From Zizania palustris (Eukaryota > Streptophyta > Magnoliopsida > Poales > Poaceae): a DNA stretch of 64,000 bases. Position 1 is the stretch's first letter. Each line of letters opens with the position of its first letter. The stretch covers positions 10,236,342-10,300,341 of the forward strand of contig JAAALK010000289.1 in NCBI GenBank assembly GCA_019279435.1, in the 5' to 3' direction. Shown here piece by piece: positions 41,566-52,223 of the stretch. The notes below the pieces were generated by a model. That model was not told where the DNA came from. It made no database searches and saw nothing but the letters and a program-made list of their open reading frames with translations. The translations under genes and the position numbers were made by a program.

Positions 41566-42332
41566 TATTGGGAGGAAATAATCCAGTCAGGAGTAGGGGC
41601 ATAATCACGAATCCCGGAGATGGCTTCAAAGCTTGTGCATGCGAAGCCCTTTGGCGTCGAATATTGTACTGTGAGGAGGTCACCCCAGAGTACTGAGTAC
41701 ACCCCCGGATGAGAGCCCTTGCAAGGATCCAAGGCATCCACAAGCATCCTCGAAGACAGTTTTAGGGATCCGTAGGCATGTCGAAGATAGCCGCGTAGGA
41801 AGCCTCACCCAGGACCAAACGAAGACCAACACAAGGATCCAAGGCCTCCGAAGGTGACCTCAAAGACAATAGTGTCGGAGGCTCGATACGGGACCCTTCA
41901 AGCCTTTGTGGTCTTTTGATGGCAACCACTAAAGAAAATACGTGACAACTATAGTGCCGAGTGACTCCTGTTGTATGGGACATGAGGGCCTTGTAGCAAT
42001 CAGCTCATGACAAAGCACACGTTAGGGCAATACGTGCGTCGTCACTCCAAGTGGCCATTAGCCCTACTCGGGCAGGTGTATACAACTAGTAGCGTCGTAT
42101 CACTACAAAATCTAGGATGCAGGGTCTGTAGTGACGAATGTAAATCGGAGGTTAAAGGGTAATTTCCCCATAGGGCCCCTTCCTATAAATACCTTGCCCT
42201 CGTATTGTAGAGGCATCTTTTTGAAAAAGAAAGATAGAAGAGCTATTATCCCTTCAGGAGGCTCTGCCCATTCATCTAGCTTACCACATCTTAAACCACT
42301 CAAACCTGCTGGCATAATCCTTTAAGCCAACA
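41566..42332 (+). repeat. 3' LTR of the family D element
   Basis: It starts TATTGGGAGGAAATAATCC (the second base G has become A) and ends AAGCCAACA; TATAAATA is at 42184-42191. CAAAC (42333-42337) follows and matches the pentamer before the 5' LTR. The stretch 41362-41565 before it is the non-coding region upstream of the antisense gene plus the tract AGCGGCTAC. Confidence 0.9.
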
Positions 42333-42337
42333 CAAAC

Positions 42338-43079
42338 AATTAAATCATTGAGCATCTCTAGCTACTTGTTGAACAGCTAATAGAGAATCACCATATGCAT
42401 GAACATATTTAACACTTATGGAATCTAAAAGTTCATGTCCTAGCAATAAAGATTCATATTTGGCTTGATTATTAGCACAAGAAAATTCTAAATGGGTCGA
42501 GGTTTCGAAACTCATACCACTAGGTGATATGAGTACCACTATGACACCTTGGCCATTCTTGCAAGCTAAACCATCAAAGTAATGTTTCCATGGTATTATT
42601 TCAATTAGAGCTGTGTCACTACTCCAATTGACATCTACATGGTGATGAATTATAAAGTTCGCGATGACCTGGCCTTTCATAGCTTTCAAGGGTTCATAAG
42701 CCAAATCGTACTCAATTAAAGCATAAGCCCACTTTTCGATTGTCCCACTTAGAATCGGCTTTTGCAACATCTACTTTATAACATCGGTTTGACAAGTTAC
42801 AATACATGTGCCAGATAGAAGATACTGACAAAGTTTGGTACATGTATAATAAAGTGATAAACATAAATGCTCCAAAAACATGTACCTCATCTCGACATCC
42901 AACAGGCGGCGACTCAAGAATGTGATGATGTACTCCTTTCCCTCCACCTCCTGAGTCAACACAACTTCTATCACGCTATCTTCTGCAGCAACGTATAGCC
43001 GAAACATAATCCCGACCGTTGGTGCTCTTACCACCGGTGGTGATGACAAACAATCCTTGATTCGATCAAAAGCACATTG
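42338..43079 (-). pseudogene. RNase H and partial archaeal-type RNase H of B4
   Basis: On minus, RNase H reads RLYVAAEDSVIEVVLTQEVEG, YIITFLSRRLLDVEMRY and LCLSLYYTCTKLCQYLL, then a stop at 42771 in the linker before LQKPILSGTIEKWAYALIEY. The second RNase H shows WKHYFDGLACKNGQG (Asp), ANNQAKYESLLLGHELL (the usual Glu of AEYE is Lys) and AYGDSLLAVQQVA (Asp). It breaks off at the family D insertion after RDAQ. The last Asp motif and integrase are lost. Confidence 0.8.
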
Positions 43080-44251
43080 CTAACTTGCCCACCAAGTGAA
43101 TTCGGCTTCATTCTTTAGCCGAATTATAGAGACAAAATCATCAATCTTCCCATACAAGTTAGATATAAAGTGACGCAAATAGTTTACCTTTCCTAGCAAC
43201 TTTTGCACATCTCTCTTACATGTTTGCACTTCAATGTTCTTAATCTTCGCAAGTCTCTTAGGATAAATATCAATACATATTTCGTGAATCATAAATATTA
43301 AGTACTTATCCGCTGACACACCAAAAGAACACTTTAGCGGGTTCATTTTGAAACCGTACTGACGCATCCTTACAAAAGAAACTCTCATGTCATCTAAATG
43401 GTTATCCATAACATCTGATTTGACTACAACATCATCTATATAGACCTCTAGCATAACTCCTAGCAAGTCATGAAAGATCAAGTTCATAGCATGTTGATAT
43501 GTGGCGCCAGCATTCTTTAAACCAAAAGTCATCACAACACACTCAAACAAGCCGAAAAAACTAAAACATCTAAAGGCCGTTTTGTAAACATCCTCTTCAA
43601 CCATAAAAATTTGATTGTAACCAGCATTACCAACAAGAAAACTTAGTACCTTGTGTCCTAATGCATCGTTGATCAACATGTCAGCTATTGCCATAGGGTA
43701 CTCATCCTTCAGAGTGGCCTTGTTCAAGTCCATGAAATCAATACACACACGAATCTTGCCACTCCCTTTCTTTTAGACAGGCACAATGTTAGCGACCCAT
43801 TCCACATACCTGCATGGCCTAATAAACTAAGCCTTATGTAATCGCTCTATCTCTTCTTTAACTCAGTCATACACGGCTCAATTAAAACGAAGAGGAGGCT
43901 GATTATAAGGCCTAAACCCAAGTTTGATAGGCAGTTGATGATGTACGAGGTCGCGGCTAAGTTCGAGCATCTCTCTATACTCCCACGCAAAGCAATTGAT
44001 GTACGACCGAAGTAACTTTATTACCTCAGCCTTTTCACAAATTGCTAAATTCTGATTTAAAAAATCGGCCTCGGAATACTACCATCTCCTATGTCTACCT
44101 CTTCTAAAGGGCCGACGGACACAAAACCTTGACCTAACTTCTCTACCTCACTAAAATCATCAATGGCTTCAGCGATACCATCTTTAGAAGACCGATATTG
44201 CTCTACACGAGACTTTAGATAATAAAGACTGCTTCTACCTGACATGACCAC
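43080..44251 (-). pseudogene. Reverse transcriptase of B4
   Basis: On minus the spacer SRVEQYRSSKDGIAEAIDDF is followed by a degraded fingers region (stops between 44050 and 43750) and an open 222-codon stretch with MCIDFMDLNKATLKDEYPM, SFLVGNAGYNQIFM (the Asp of FLDGNAGYN is Val), VVMTFGLKNAGATYQH, VYIDDVVVKS (YIDD intact) and LLGKVNYLRHFISNLYGK. Losing the Asp in the first catalytic motif would inactivate the enzyme. Confidence 0.85.
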
Positions 44252-44795
44252 TAGTTTAGAGACAGCTGAGCTACACCAGCCGGCTTTACAAAGACTAGAA
44301 CAAACCTCTCCTTAGATATGATGACAAAGTCGTAATCTATAAGGTCTCTACCTGATAGACACTCTACCTTATAATGGATGGTGTCTATGGACAAATCGGT
44401 CAAAGAAACCTGGGCCGAAGTGTCAGCTGGCACAAGCTCCACCTCATTACCATCCTATTGGATCAAACACTGGTGCAAGGTAGACGGGATACAACAATTT
44501 GGTGAATCCAATCACGCCCAAGTAGCACACTATAGTTACCTTGCACATATAACACGAAGACCGTTGTCGGCAACGTCTTGTTGCCCACCGTCAACTCTAG
44601 AGAAAGTATGCCCTTGGCCTCAGAGCTCTCATTGTTGAAGTTGTTCAGCATCAGGTTGGTCTTCATCAAGTCCTCATTCTTGTCGAGCTTCTTAAAAATA
44701 GAGTAGATCACGAGGTTGATGGTGGTTCCTCTGTCTACGAGGATCTTGGAGATCAGCTTGTCGTCGATGTGTCCTCGAACGTACAAGAGCTTCAA
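44251..44795 (-). pseudogene. Protease region of B4 with altered active site
   Basis: On minus KLLYVRGHIDDKLISKILVD is followed by RGTTINLVIYS: the Asp-Gly-Gly-Ala box of B1 is Asp-Arg-Gly-Thr here. SLELTVGNKTLPTTVFVLYV and YSVLLGRDWIH follow, then a shift at about 44463 and VPADTSAQVSLTDLSID to 44251. Confidence 0.8.
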
Positions 44796-44819
44796 GTGAT
44801 GAGACGACTACTCGGGCTT

Positions 44820-45634
44820 CTAGAAAATAGCTTCACGTGGGCTAAGGTTTAATTGAGTGACCTCGGCCTCATCTCCTGGTGGACCAAACTCAACGGGAAG
44901 CATCACCACATTCACATCCATTGGATGAGGGAGTGGTCCCTCTGAGATGGGTGTGTAGTTGTCTTCTAGCAAGTCATCATTATCAACACTTGTAGTGGGA
45001 GCCGAGTTGTCCACCTCAACTATCTTGTGCTTCCATACCTGCTTGGGTACTGGCCGGGGATGAATCTCCTCAAAAATCATGTCTCGCTCATCCTTGGCCT
45101 TCTTCTCTCTCATTTATTTGGCTCAAAGACACTGTAGCCGCCTCTTCAGGGACTTGGCCATGCCTGGGCATGCGCACAAAGGTTGTGGCTTTGTGCCAAG
45201 TGCCATGAACTTGGTCCTAGAATTTTTGGCCAAATGGGAATTACCCGGGTAGGCCTTGATAACTTTACGTTTAGTGGGGGTACCTCCCTGTACCCTATCA
45301 GTCGGACCAACCTTACTTGGCTGGCCTAAACGGGCCTTGTTGGTTGGACTAGCCATTGTGGGCTGGCCATTGTTGGATGACAGTAAACAGCCGGTGGGAT
45401 CGACCAATGTAGGCTGGTCAGACTGGGGTGGTGAAGGCAGTCTGACCGGCAGTGAGGTTGCTGTCAGACTGACAGGTCTGTCCTCAGCTTTCTTCTACGG
45501 CTCGCCTCGGTTCTGCTCTTGTGGGACCCCCTCGGGGATTGGGACATCCTAGTAACCCACTTTGACGATGATGGCCACAAAACACTGGTCCAGTTGTCCC
45601 CGCGGTGCGACGGACAACCGACTGAAGACGTCGT
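44820..45634 (-). pseudogene. gag C-terminal linker of B4
   Basis: On minus from 45634: DVFSRLSVAPRGQLDQC, a Pro/Ser/Thr-rich stretch (LPVRLPSPPQSDQPTLVDPT), ARLGQPSKVGPTDR, a basic KSLKRRLQCL, then REKKAKDERDMIFEEIHPRP and MDVNVVMLPVEFGPP, the lead-in to protease that B1 also has (MDINIVTLPSEFALP). Stops occur at about 45550, 45410 and 45117. Coding ends at the A3 insertion, and the upstream gag resumes at 56401. Confidence 0.7.
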
Positions 45635-46130
45635 TGTTGGGGGAAATACTTCATCGTTGGGGTCACTACTGCAACAAGACAAAGGCAGGTGATTTAATCG
45701 AAGGTTTACAACATCTAACTCCGGAAGTGTATTGGAACAAGTTCGAAGGATAGAGGCAAACTCTAGTTCGGAGTATATCTTCGAACATTGAACCTTCAGA
45801 GAGCTTCCTTGCCAGCTAAGATGGAAGGCTTATCTTCTTTGTCATTAGATTAGTCTTTTACCATTTTAGCCCTATTAAGGGTACCGAATAGTTTCCACTT
45901 TGTCGGTTGTAATAGAGGGGTAAAAATGTCTTTTCGTTAAGGTTCTGGACTATAAATACCCCCCGTTTTACCCTGTAATGATCATCAAATACTGAGTTAT
46001 TCAATACACATCTTTGAACTGTTTTGAGCTATTATCCACTTCAGAGGCTTAAAATATTTTACTTCGCAAACACTTCGTTTGTCAGTTTCTAATCCTTAGA
46101 AACCTGTTAGTGTAATCTTTTACGCCAATA
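45635..46130 (+). repeat. 5' LTR of A3
   Basis: It runs TGTTGGGGGAAATACTTC...TTTTACGCCAATA, ending TA instead of CA, with the TATA box TATAAATA at 45951-45958. The PBS GTTGGCGTCGTCCATGTGGA follows at 46131-46150. Confidence 0.95.
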
Positions 46131-46191
46131 GTTGGCGTCGTCCATGTGGAACCTAGTCCAAAAACTTCGTTCTCTACCAAGTTCTCAAACC

Positions 46192-47650
46192 ATGCCTCCC
46201 AAGCAGAGTTCAGGTGGTAGTCCTACTCGGAGGTCCCCTCGGACCTCCGGAGTAAGATCTTCAAACACAGTAGAGGTAGGAGGATCTTCGGCAATTCCTC
46301 CACCCTAGACTCTAGAAGGAATTCTCCTTCCTCGAGCATACGGATTTCCTCCCCCAACTCCATCCATACTTTGGCCAGCCAGAGTCCCTCTTCCACCTCA
46401 GATTCCACTTCGGACTGATGCGTACAGTTCTCAAGACCCGAAAGGTCCTTCTAGAGGAGATGAAGACGGTCTTGGTGATATGGCCACTCAAATGGCTAGT
46501 CTCCAAGCTAAAGTAGCGAGGCGGCGGCAAGAAGCCACAGATAGGCTTCGTTCTTAGGCCACCTCGGTCATCCCTTAAGTGCCCCAAGACGATGAACTTC
46601 ATTATCCCGAAGCCCCACAGAACGCTTCCTTCGACAGCGAGTCTCCGCTGCATCCCGAGCTGTAGAAAGAGCGCTTCGATCCTAAGTTCAAAACTTCGAA
46701 GCTCTACAAATATTCTGGAGACGAGGACACTAGGGAGTTCTCCCATTCTTATGCATTGACAATTGAGGCCAGTGGAGGAGTGCGAGACACCATGGCCAAA
46801 TGTTTTCCTCTAGGTCTTGAAGGGGTGGCACTGTAGTGGTTCTGGTCCCTGAAGCCAGGATCAATCAGAACCTAGGTGCAATTACGGAAGAAGTTCATAA
46901 GCGGCTTTTAGGGTACTTTCATACCCCAAATGTCAACAGGAAGTCTTTTCCAGGTGAAGCAGCTCCCCGGAGAGACTTTAAGGCAATTTTTCAAGCTCTT
47001 CGCCCATACGAAGTCGCAAATTCGAGGGCTAACTACATCCTCCGTTGTTGATGCAGCTCGAGAGGGAGTTACCCATGGGGGCCTCCTTGATAAACTTCAC
47101 CAGAAATAGATATCTTCTGTTGCTCAGTTGATGTCTTATTTCGAAGAGTATGCAAGGTCAGAAGAAGGGTGGCTTCGGAGAACTATTGCAACCCCGTCAA
47201 TCCTGCAAGAAGTCAAGTTGGAAGTGAAGACATCAACACCTTCGCAGGGGCCTAGCTTTGAAGTTCAGCATGACAGTCATCGGGGGCAAAAGCATCCTCG
47301 TTCAGAAGTCTTGAACATTGCACCTCCGTAGAAATTTGCCCCTAAGACTTCGCAACCTTTAGGAAGCAAGACCAGCGGCTGGAGGCCACTAGGGAAGCTG
47401 GCTGGCAAAGCCCAGGCCTTCTTCTGTTGTGTCCATGGTGAGAATCGAAGTCTCGCAACTGATGCGTGTAAGTCTATACTCGCTATAAGAGGCGATTACC
47501 TTGAAAGAACTTCGGGTTGAGGCACTACCGACCGAGTTCTGACCGAGGTGCGTCCGGAGCCTGTCCAGGCTGTGGCATGTATAGATAACTTCGACCCTAC
47601 AGGGCAACCTCCGGTGGTCAATATTATGCCACCTCCGAAGTAGGAAGATG
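46192..47650 (+). pseudogene. gag of A3
   Basis: ATG 46192 starts MPPKQSSGGSPTRRSPRTSG. The capsid-like domain (about 46660-47180) reads ERFDPKFKTSKLYKYSGDED, GVRDTMAKCFPLGLEGVAL, LPGETLRQFFKLFAHTKSQI and SVAQLMSYFEEYARSEEGWL. A later segment, FFCCVHGENRSLATDACKS, could be the remains of a zinc-binding motif. At least ten in-frame stops, many at former Trp or Gln codons (TAG), are scattered over it. Protease follows in the same frame. Confidence 0.8.
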
Positions 47651-47709
47651 GTCAAGATCGAGGAAAAAGAGTAGTCCTCCCTATTTCTGGAGGAGGTACT
47701 CTTGGTAGT

Positions 47710-48513
47710 ATGTCGAAGAGGAAGAGAAGAGAATATGTCCGAGAAGTGGGCCATATTAGAACTTCTTCGTCTGCAGCTACCATGCCTGAATTGTCCCATG
47801 TGCCAATATCTTTTTCCGCAGATGATGCAGCGGGCATAGAGTTTCCACATGCAGATCCACTTTTTATTACTGCCGACATAGCAGGGACTGAAGTCTGGAG
47901 AGTACTGCTTGACGGAGGGAGTTCAGTAGATATTATCTTCGTCCACGCCTTCGATCAACTTTGTATATCCAGGAAGCATCTTCTCCCAGCAGCTCGTCCT
48001 CTGCAAGGCTTCGCAGGACCCCCTCTTGATGCCCTCGGCCAAATAGGTCTGGAGGTCACATTCGGAGAGGGGCTACTGGTCAGGACGGAGGAAGTGATTT
48101 TTTATGTTGTGGATGCCCCATATGCATACAATGTTATCTTCGGGAGGGGCATGTTGAATCAATTCGGAGCTGTGGCGCATCATAATTATCTGTGTATGAA
48201 GATGCCCACACAAGCGGGAGTGCTCACTGTTTTCGGAGATCAGGCCACTACGCGAAGAGCAGAATATGGTCATGGCCCTCCTCTTGACCCGAGGCAGGTG
48301 AACAGCGTGCAAGGCAACCCGGAGGATATTTCTGCTTCAAGCAAACCTTCGAAGAAGTCCTTCCCAAGGCCAAGCCCTGAAGGGGAGATTATAACGAAGG
48401 TTATTGTTAAAGACAACAAAGACTATTCATTTCAGTTCGGCAAAGATTTGCCCTTAGAAGTAATTACTTCGTTAGAAAAAGTAGTTGAAGAAAATTTAGA
48501 TGTCTTTGCCTAG
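47710..48513 (+). CDS. Protease domain segment of A3 pol (open frame)
   Basis: A 267-codon uninterrupted frame begins SKRKRREYVREVGHIRTSSS and contains the retropepsin-like active site VWRVLLDGGSSVDIIFVHAF (Asp-Gly-Gly-Ser), GQIGLEVTFGEGLLVRTEEV, DAPYAYNVIFGRGMLNQF and a linker to RT (GEIITKVIVKDNKDYSFQFG). It is a fragment of the gag-pol frame, not a separate gene; the ATG at 47710 is simply the first Met after a stop. It would mature Gag-Pol. A TAG at 48511 ends the frame before RT. No active-site residue is visibly lost. Confidence 0.75.
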   Translation: MSKRKRREYVREVGHIRTSSSAATMPELSHVPISFSADDAAGIEFPHADPLFITADIAGTEVWRVLLDGGSSVDIIFVHAFDQLCISRKHLLPAARPLQGFAGPPLDALGQIGLEVTFGEGLLVRTEEVIFYVVDAPYAYNVIFGRGMLNQFGAVAHHNYLCMKMPTQAGVLTVFGDQATTRRAEYGHGPPLDPRQVNSVQGNPEDISASSKPSKKSFPRPSPEGEIITKVIVKDNKDYSFQFGKDLPLEVITSLEKVVEENLDVFA

Positions 48514-48579
48514 TCTGATGAGGACATTACCGGAGTCAGTCGTGATATTATTGAGCATAGTTTACTTGTGAACCCGAGG

Positions 48580-50460
48580 GCTCGACCTTTCCGATAAGGA
48601 CTCCAGAAGCTATCTGCGGAGAGAGCCATCCTTGCTAAAGATGAAGTGGAAAAGTTGCGGAAGGCTAGGATTATCAGAGAAGTAGATCATACGGAGTGGC
48701 TAGCCAACCCAGTCTTTGTCAGGAAGAAATCTTCTGGGAAATGGCGCATGTGTATTGACTTTACATCTTTGAATAAAGCATGCCCCATGCTCCGAATTGA
48801 TCAATTGGTTGACTCCACCGCTAGTTCGGAATTATTAAGCTTCCTTGACGCGTCTTCCGGCTATCATCAAATCTGGCTAAAGCACGGAGATGAAATCAAA
48901 ACAAGCTTTTTAACTCCTTCGGGAGTCTTCTGCTATATAAGAATGCCCTTTGGCTTGATAAATGTCGGGGCAACCTTTTCGAGGTTAATTTTTAAGGCTC
49001 TAGGTCATCAAATAGGACGCAATGTGGAAGCCTATATGGATGACATTGTAATAAAGAGTGCTTTAAAGCACCAACATAGCCTATACTTAGAAGAAACATT
49101 GAATAGCCTTCGGGCATGTGGAATCCGTCTTAACCCCAAAAAATGTATCTTCGGGGCTCAGGCTGGAAAATTGTTAGGGTATCTAGTTTCAAGCAGAGGG
49201 ATTGAAGCTAGCCCCACTAAAATAACTGTGTTGCAAACGATGACTCCTCCTGAAAATTTGAAGCAAGTGCAAAAGTTGACTGGTCATCTTGCAGCACTTA
49301 GAAGATTCCTAGCAAGGTCTGCGGAGAGAAGTTTGCCCATTTTCAAAGCATTGAAGGGGTCCGAAGATTTTGCATGGACACCAAAGTGTCAAAAGAGCTT
49401 TGATGATATTAAGAATTATCTCAGTAACCTCGCTACACTCACGGTGCCTGTTGCGGATGAGAGCCTACTCCTTTACCTTGTGGCTACTAGCTCCGCTGTC
49501 AGTGCAGTCCTTGTCAAAGAAGATGATTTCAATGGTAAGTTGGTATAGAATCCAGTCTATTTTGTATTCGAAGCATTGTCCGGAGCAAAAACAAGATATT
49601 CTGAGCTTGAGAAGTTTACCTATGCCCTGATAATGGCTTCGAGGAAGTTAAGGCATTATTTCCTAACACATAATGTGATTGTACCAACTTCGTATCCCTT
49701 AGGAGATATGCTCCGAAGAAAGGATTCTACAGGAAGAATTGGGAAGTGGGCTGTTGAATTAGCACCCTTCGGCATCTCCTTCGTGGCAAGGACATCAATT
49801 AAATCACAAGTGCTGGCAGACTTCGTGGTAGAATGGACTCCCCCTGCAGTATGGGCTCCAGAGAAACAAAGAGAAGGAATTTGGACCATATACTCTGATG
49901 GATCTTTCCAACCATCTGGAGCAGGCGTTGGAGCAGTAATAATTTCGCCTTCAGGGCAGAGAGCAATGTACTCCGCAAGGCTCAACTTTAAGTCCACCAA
50001 TAATACAGCGAAGTATGAAGGAATCTTGTTAGGACTTCGAAAGGCGCGTGGTTTGGGGGCTACAAGAGTTGTTATTAAAACAGATTCTCAAATTGTAGCA
50101 GGGCACGTAGATAAGAGTTTTCAAGTTCATCATCCACGGATTGCAAAACATTTGGAAGAGATCCGTAAGATTGAAGCAGGATTTAAAGGAATTTCCCTTC
50201 GAAGTATACCCAGAGCTGAAAAAATGCAAGCTGATATCCTGGCAAAAGCTGCAGCCGGAGCTATGAACATTCCAGAAGAAACTTTTTACGAAGAGCTCAA
50301 TTCACCTTCGGTAACACAGATTCCTTCTGCTGAAGTTCGTTGCATTTCAAGTACAGATTGGCAGAGTTCAATTATGGAATTGCTGCAAGGAGAAGCAACT
50401 TTGCCTGAAGGGCCGCAGCTTTCGAAACTATCATATAATCAACGGTATTCTGTAAAAGGC
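48580..50460 (+). pseudogene. RT, RNase H and archaeal-type RNase H of A3
   Basis: RT motifs appear in order: IIREVDHTEWLANPVFVRKK, WRMCIDFTSLNKACP, LSFLDASSGYHQIWL, YIRMPFGLINVGATFSRL, AYMDDIVIKSALKHQH and YLVSSRGIEASPTKI. RNase H covers about 49330-49850 (LLLYLVATSSAVSAVLVKED, RKLRHYFLTHNVIVP). The second RNase H covers about 49870-50280: WTIYSDGSFQPSGAG (Asp), NNTAKYEGILLGLRKA (the catalytic Glu position is Lys), IKTDSQIVAGHV (Asp) and ADILAKAA (Asp). The frame is open for 300 codons (48646-49545) and again for 308 (49576-50499), separated by one TAG; a shift at about 50430 leads into integrase. Confidence 0.9.
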
Positions 50461-50479
50461 CGGAGTATGTTCCCCTCTG

Positions 50480-51488
50480 CTCCGATGTATATCTCAAGCT
50501 AAAGGTCAGGAGATTCTCCGAGGAATTCATGAAGGACTTTGTGGTAGCCATCTAGCCCCTCGAGCTTTGGCAGGAAAAACACTTCGCCAGGGGCTTTATT
50601 GGCCTACAATAGTAGCTGATGTGGAGAGCTTAGTTCACACTTGCCAGGGTTGTCAATGGATGGGGAGAAGAAGTCATCATCTCCCAACAACTCTTCAAGT
50701 CATTGCCCCAGTGTGGCCCATGGTCAGATGGGGCATGGACCTTATTGGCCCCTTCCCAGTAGCAAAAGGAAATTTGAAATTCGTAGTGGTAGCAATTGAG
50801 TATTTTTCCAAGTGGGTCGAAGCAGAGCCCCTCACAGCTATCACTTCGAGTAATGTACAAAATTATTTATGGAAGAATATTATATGCCGGTTTGGAGTGC
50901 CTCGGCAGCTCAAAGTTGACAATTATGCTTCGCTGCAGTGCGACATCCTCAGTCTAATGGAGCTGTCGAAAGAGCCAATGGTAATATCTTATCAGGATTG
51001 AATCGAAGAATAGTGGGATTGGCAAAAGGATTGTGGACCGAGGAGCTCCCGAAGATTCTATGGTCCATTCGGACCACTTAAACAAGGTCCACGGGTTTCA
51101 CTCCTTTCAGACTATTATTCGAAGATGAAGCTATGATGCCAACGGAGCTTAAAGGAGGATCCCTTCGTAGCACCGAAACAAAAATAGAAGCAGAAAGACA
51201 AACTTTGCTTGATTTAACAGAAGAAACAAGACTTCGAGTTGTCGCCAATTTGTCAAAGTATCAGCAGCAGACGAAGACTTGGTTTGACCCGAAGGATAAG
51301 CTTAATGAACTTAAGCCGGGTCATCTTGTTGTGCGAAGCATTATAGCACCAGGGAAATTAGGGAATAAGCATTATAGTCGGGTCATCTCTGCTTAGGACG
51401 CCCTGGTTCTTTTAAGTTAGATAATTTAGAAGGCGAAGAGTTAACGCATACATGTCATGTGGAGCACTTAAAGAGATATTTCGCATAG
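50480..51488 (+). pseudogene. Integrase of A3
   Basis: The zinc-binding region reads HEGLCGSHLAPRALAGK-like across a shift, then GLYWPTIVADVESLVHTCQG. The core has MVRWGMDLIGPFPVAKGN (first Asp) and FGVPRQLKVDN (second Asp), after which about 66 bp present in A2 is missing, and the frame shifts before the Glu segment (ELSKEPMVIS in the wrong frame corresponds to VERANGNIL). The C-terminal part (FDPKDKLNELKPGHLVVRSI) has a second small deletion near 51370. KRYFA ends at TAG 51486-51488. Confidence 0.85.
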
Positions 51489-51599
51489 GGGCTCCTTGTA
51501 ACCATTTGTAAACACCTTCTGAATTAATAAAGTTCATGGTTCAGATAATGCCTACCTCTCAAACACTTCTTACTTCTAGTGGACACACTGGAAGAACGA

Positions 51600-51960
51600 A
51601 GTTGGCTTGGAGGGAAGTGTCGTTAATTTGAACCAATTTTTCGGACTTCGAACCACTGGTTCGAAGCTTCCGACGAGGTGGGAAAGTCACTGAAAAACGG
51701 ATTCCATTCCACCGGCTTGAAAGCATCCATAAAAAGAGTCGAAGGAGACCAAATAATGCGGATTCCAAGCTCCGACTTGAAAGCATCCGTATAAAGAGTC
51801 CAAGGAGACCACTGCGAATTCCAAACCACCGGTTTGATAGCATTCGTAAAAAGAGCCGAAGGAGGCCAAAACAAAACAGAGTTTGAGCTGATAAGCTTCG
51901 AATATCTATGAAAAGAGTCCAAAGTGACCAATCGTTTTGGATCCAAAGTGTCCGTGAAAT
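51600..51960 (+). repeat. Degenerate tandem array of A3 between pol and the antisense gene
   Basis: Units of about 55-62 bp share GAGTCCAAGGAGACC, GCGGATTCCAAG and TTGAAAGCATCCGTA. This is the A2 array in an older state: five units can still be followed, with lengths and cores more variable than in A2. Confidence 0.75.
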
Positions 51961-52223
51961 TAGTCCAAAGTGACTTCTTTCAAACAAAAGGTACTAAGTT
52001 ACCAGTTTTCAGACCCCAAATAGTCCAAGACGTTTTGTAAGATTTCAATGAATCCTTAAGTTGCTGAGGGGCTCCGAGCCTCCAAGATTGTACTCCTAAG
52101 TTTTTTCTTTGCGCCTAACCGTCTTCGAGTACACTTCGAAGTTGCTTACGCCCAAAGAGGGGATGGGAAGTAGGGAGACAATTTTAAAAATCAATCTTTA
52201 TTATTCGAACAGGTTACATTACA

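Larger units (their letters stand above)
12628..42332 (+). mobile_element. Family D Tat-lineage gypsy element with nested insertions
   Basis: LTRs at 12628-13395 and 41566-42332 are alike in length (768 and 767 bp) and sequence, and the same five bases (CAAAC) flank the pair at 12623-12627 and 42333-42337. Removing the family B element at 22727-40544 leaves about 11.9 kb: LTR, PBS, gag, PR, RT, RH, aRH, INT, a 36-bp repeat array, an antisense gene and the LTR. Dual RNase H and a convergent extra gene place it in the Tat lineage, like the described Grande type. Coding regions are heavily decayed. Confidence 0.85.
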
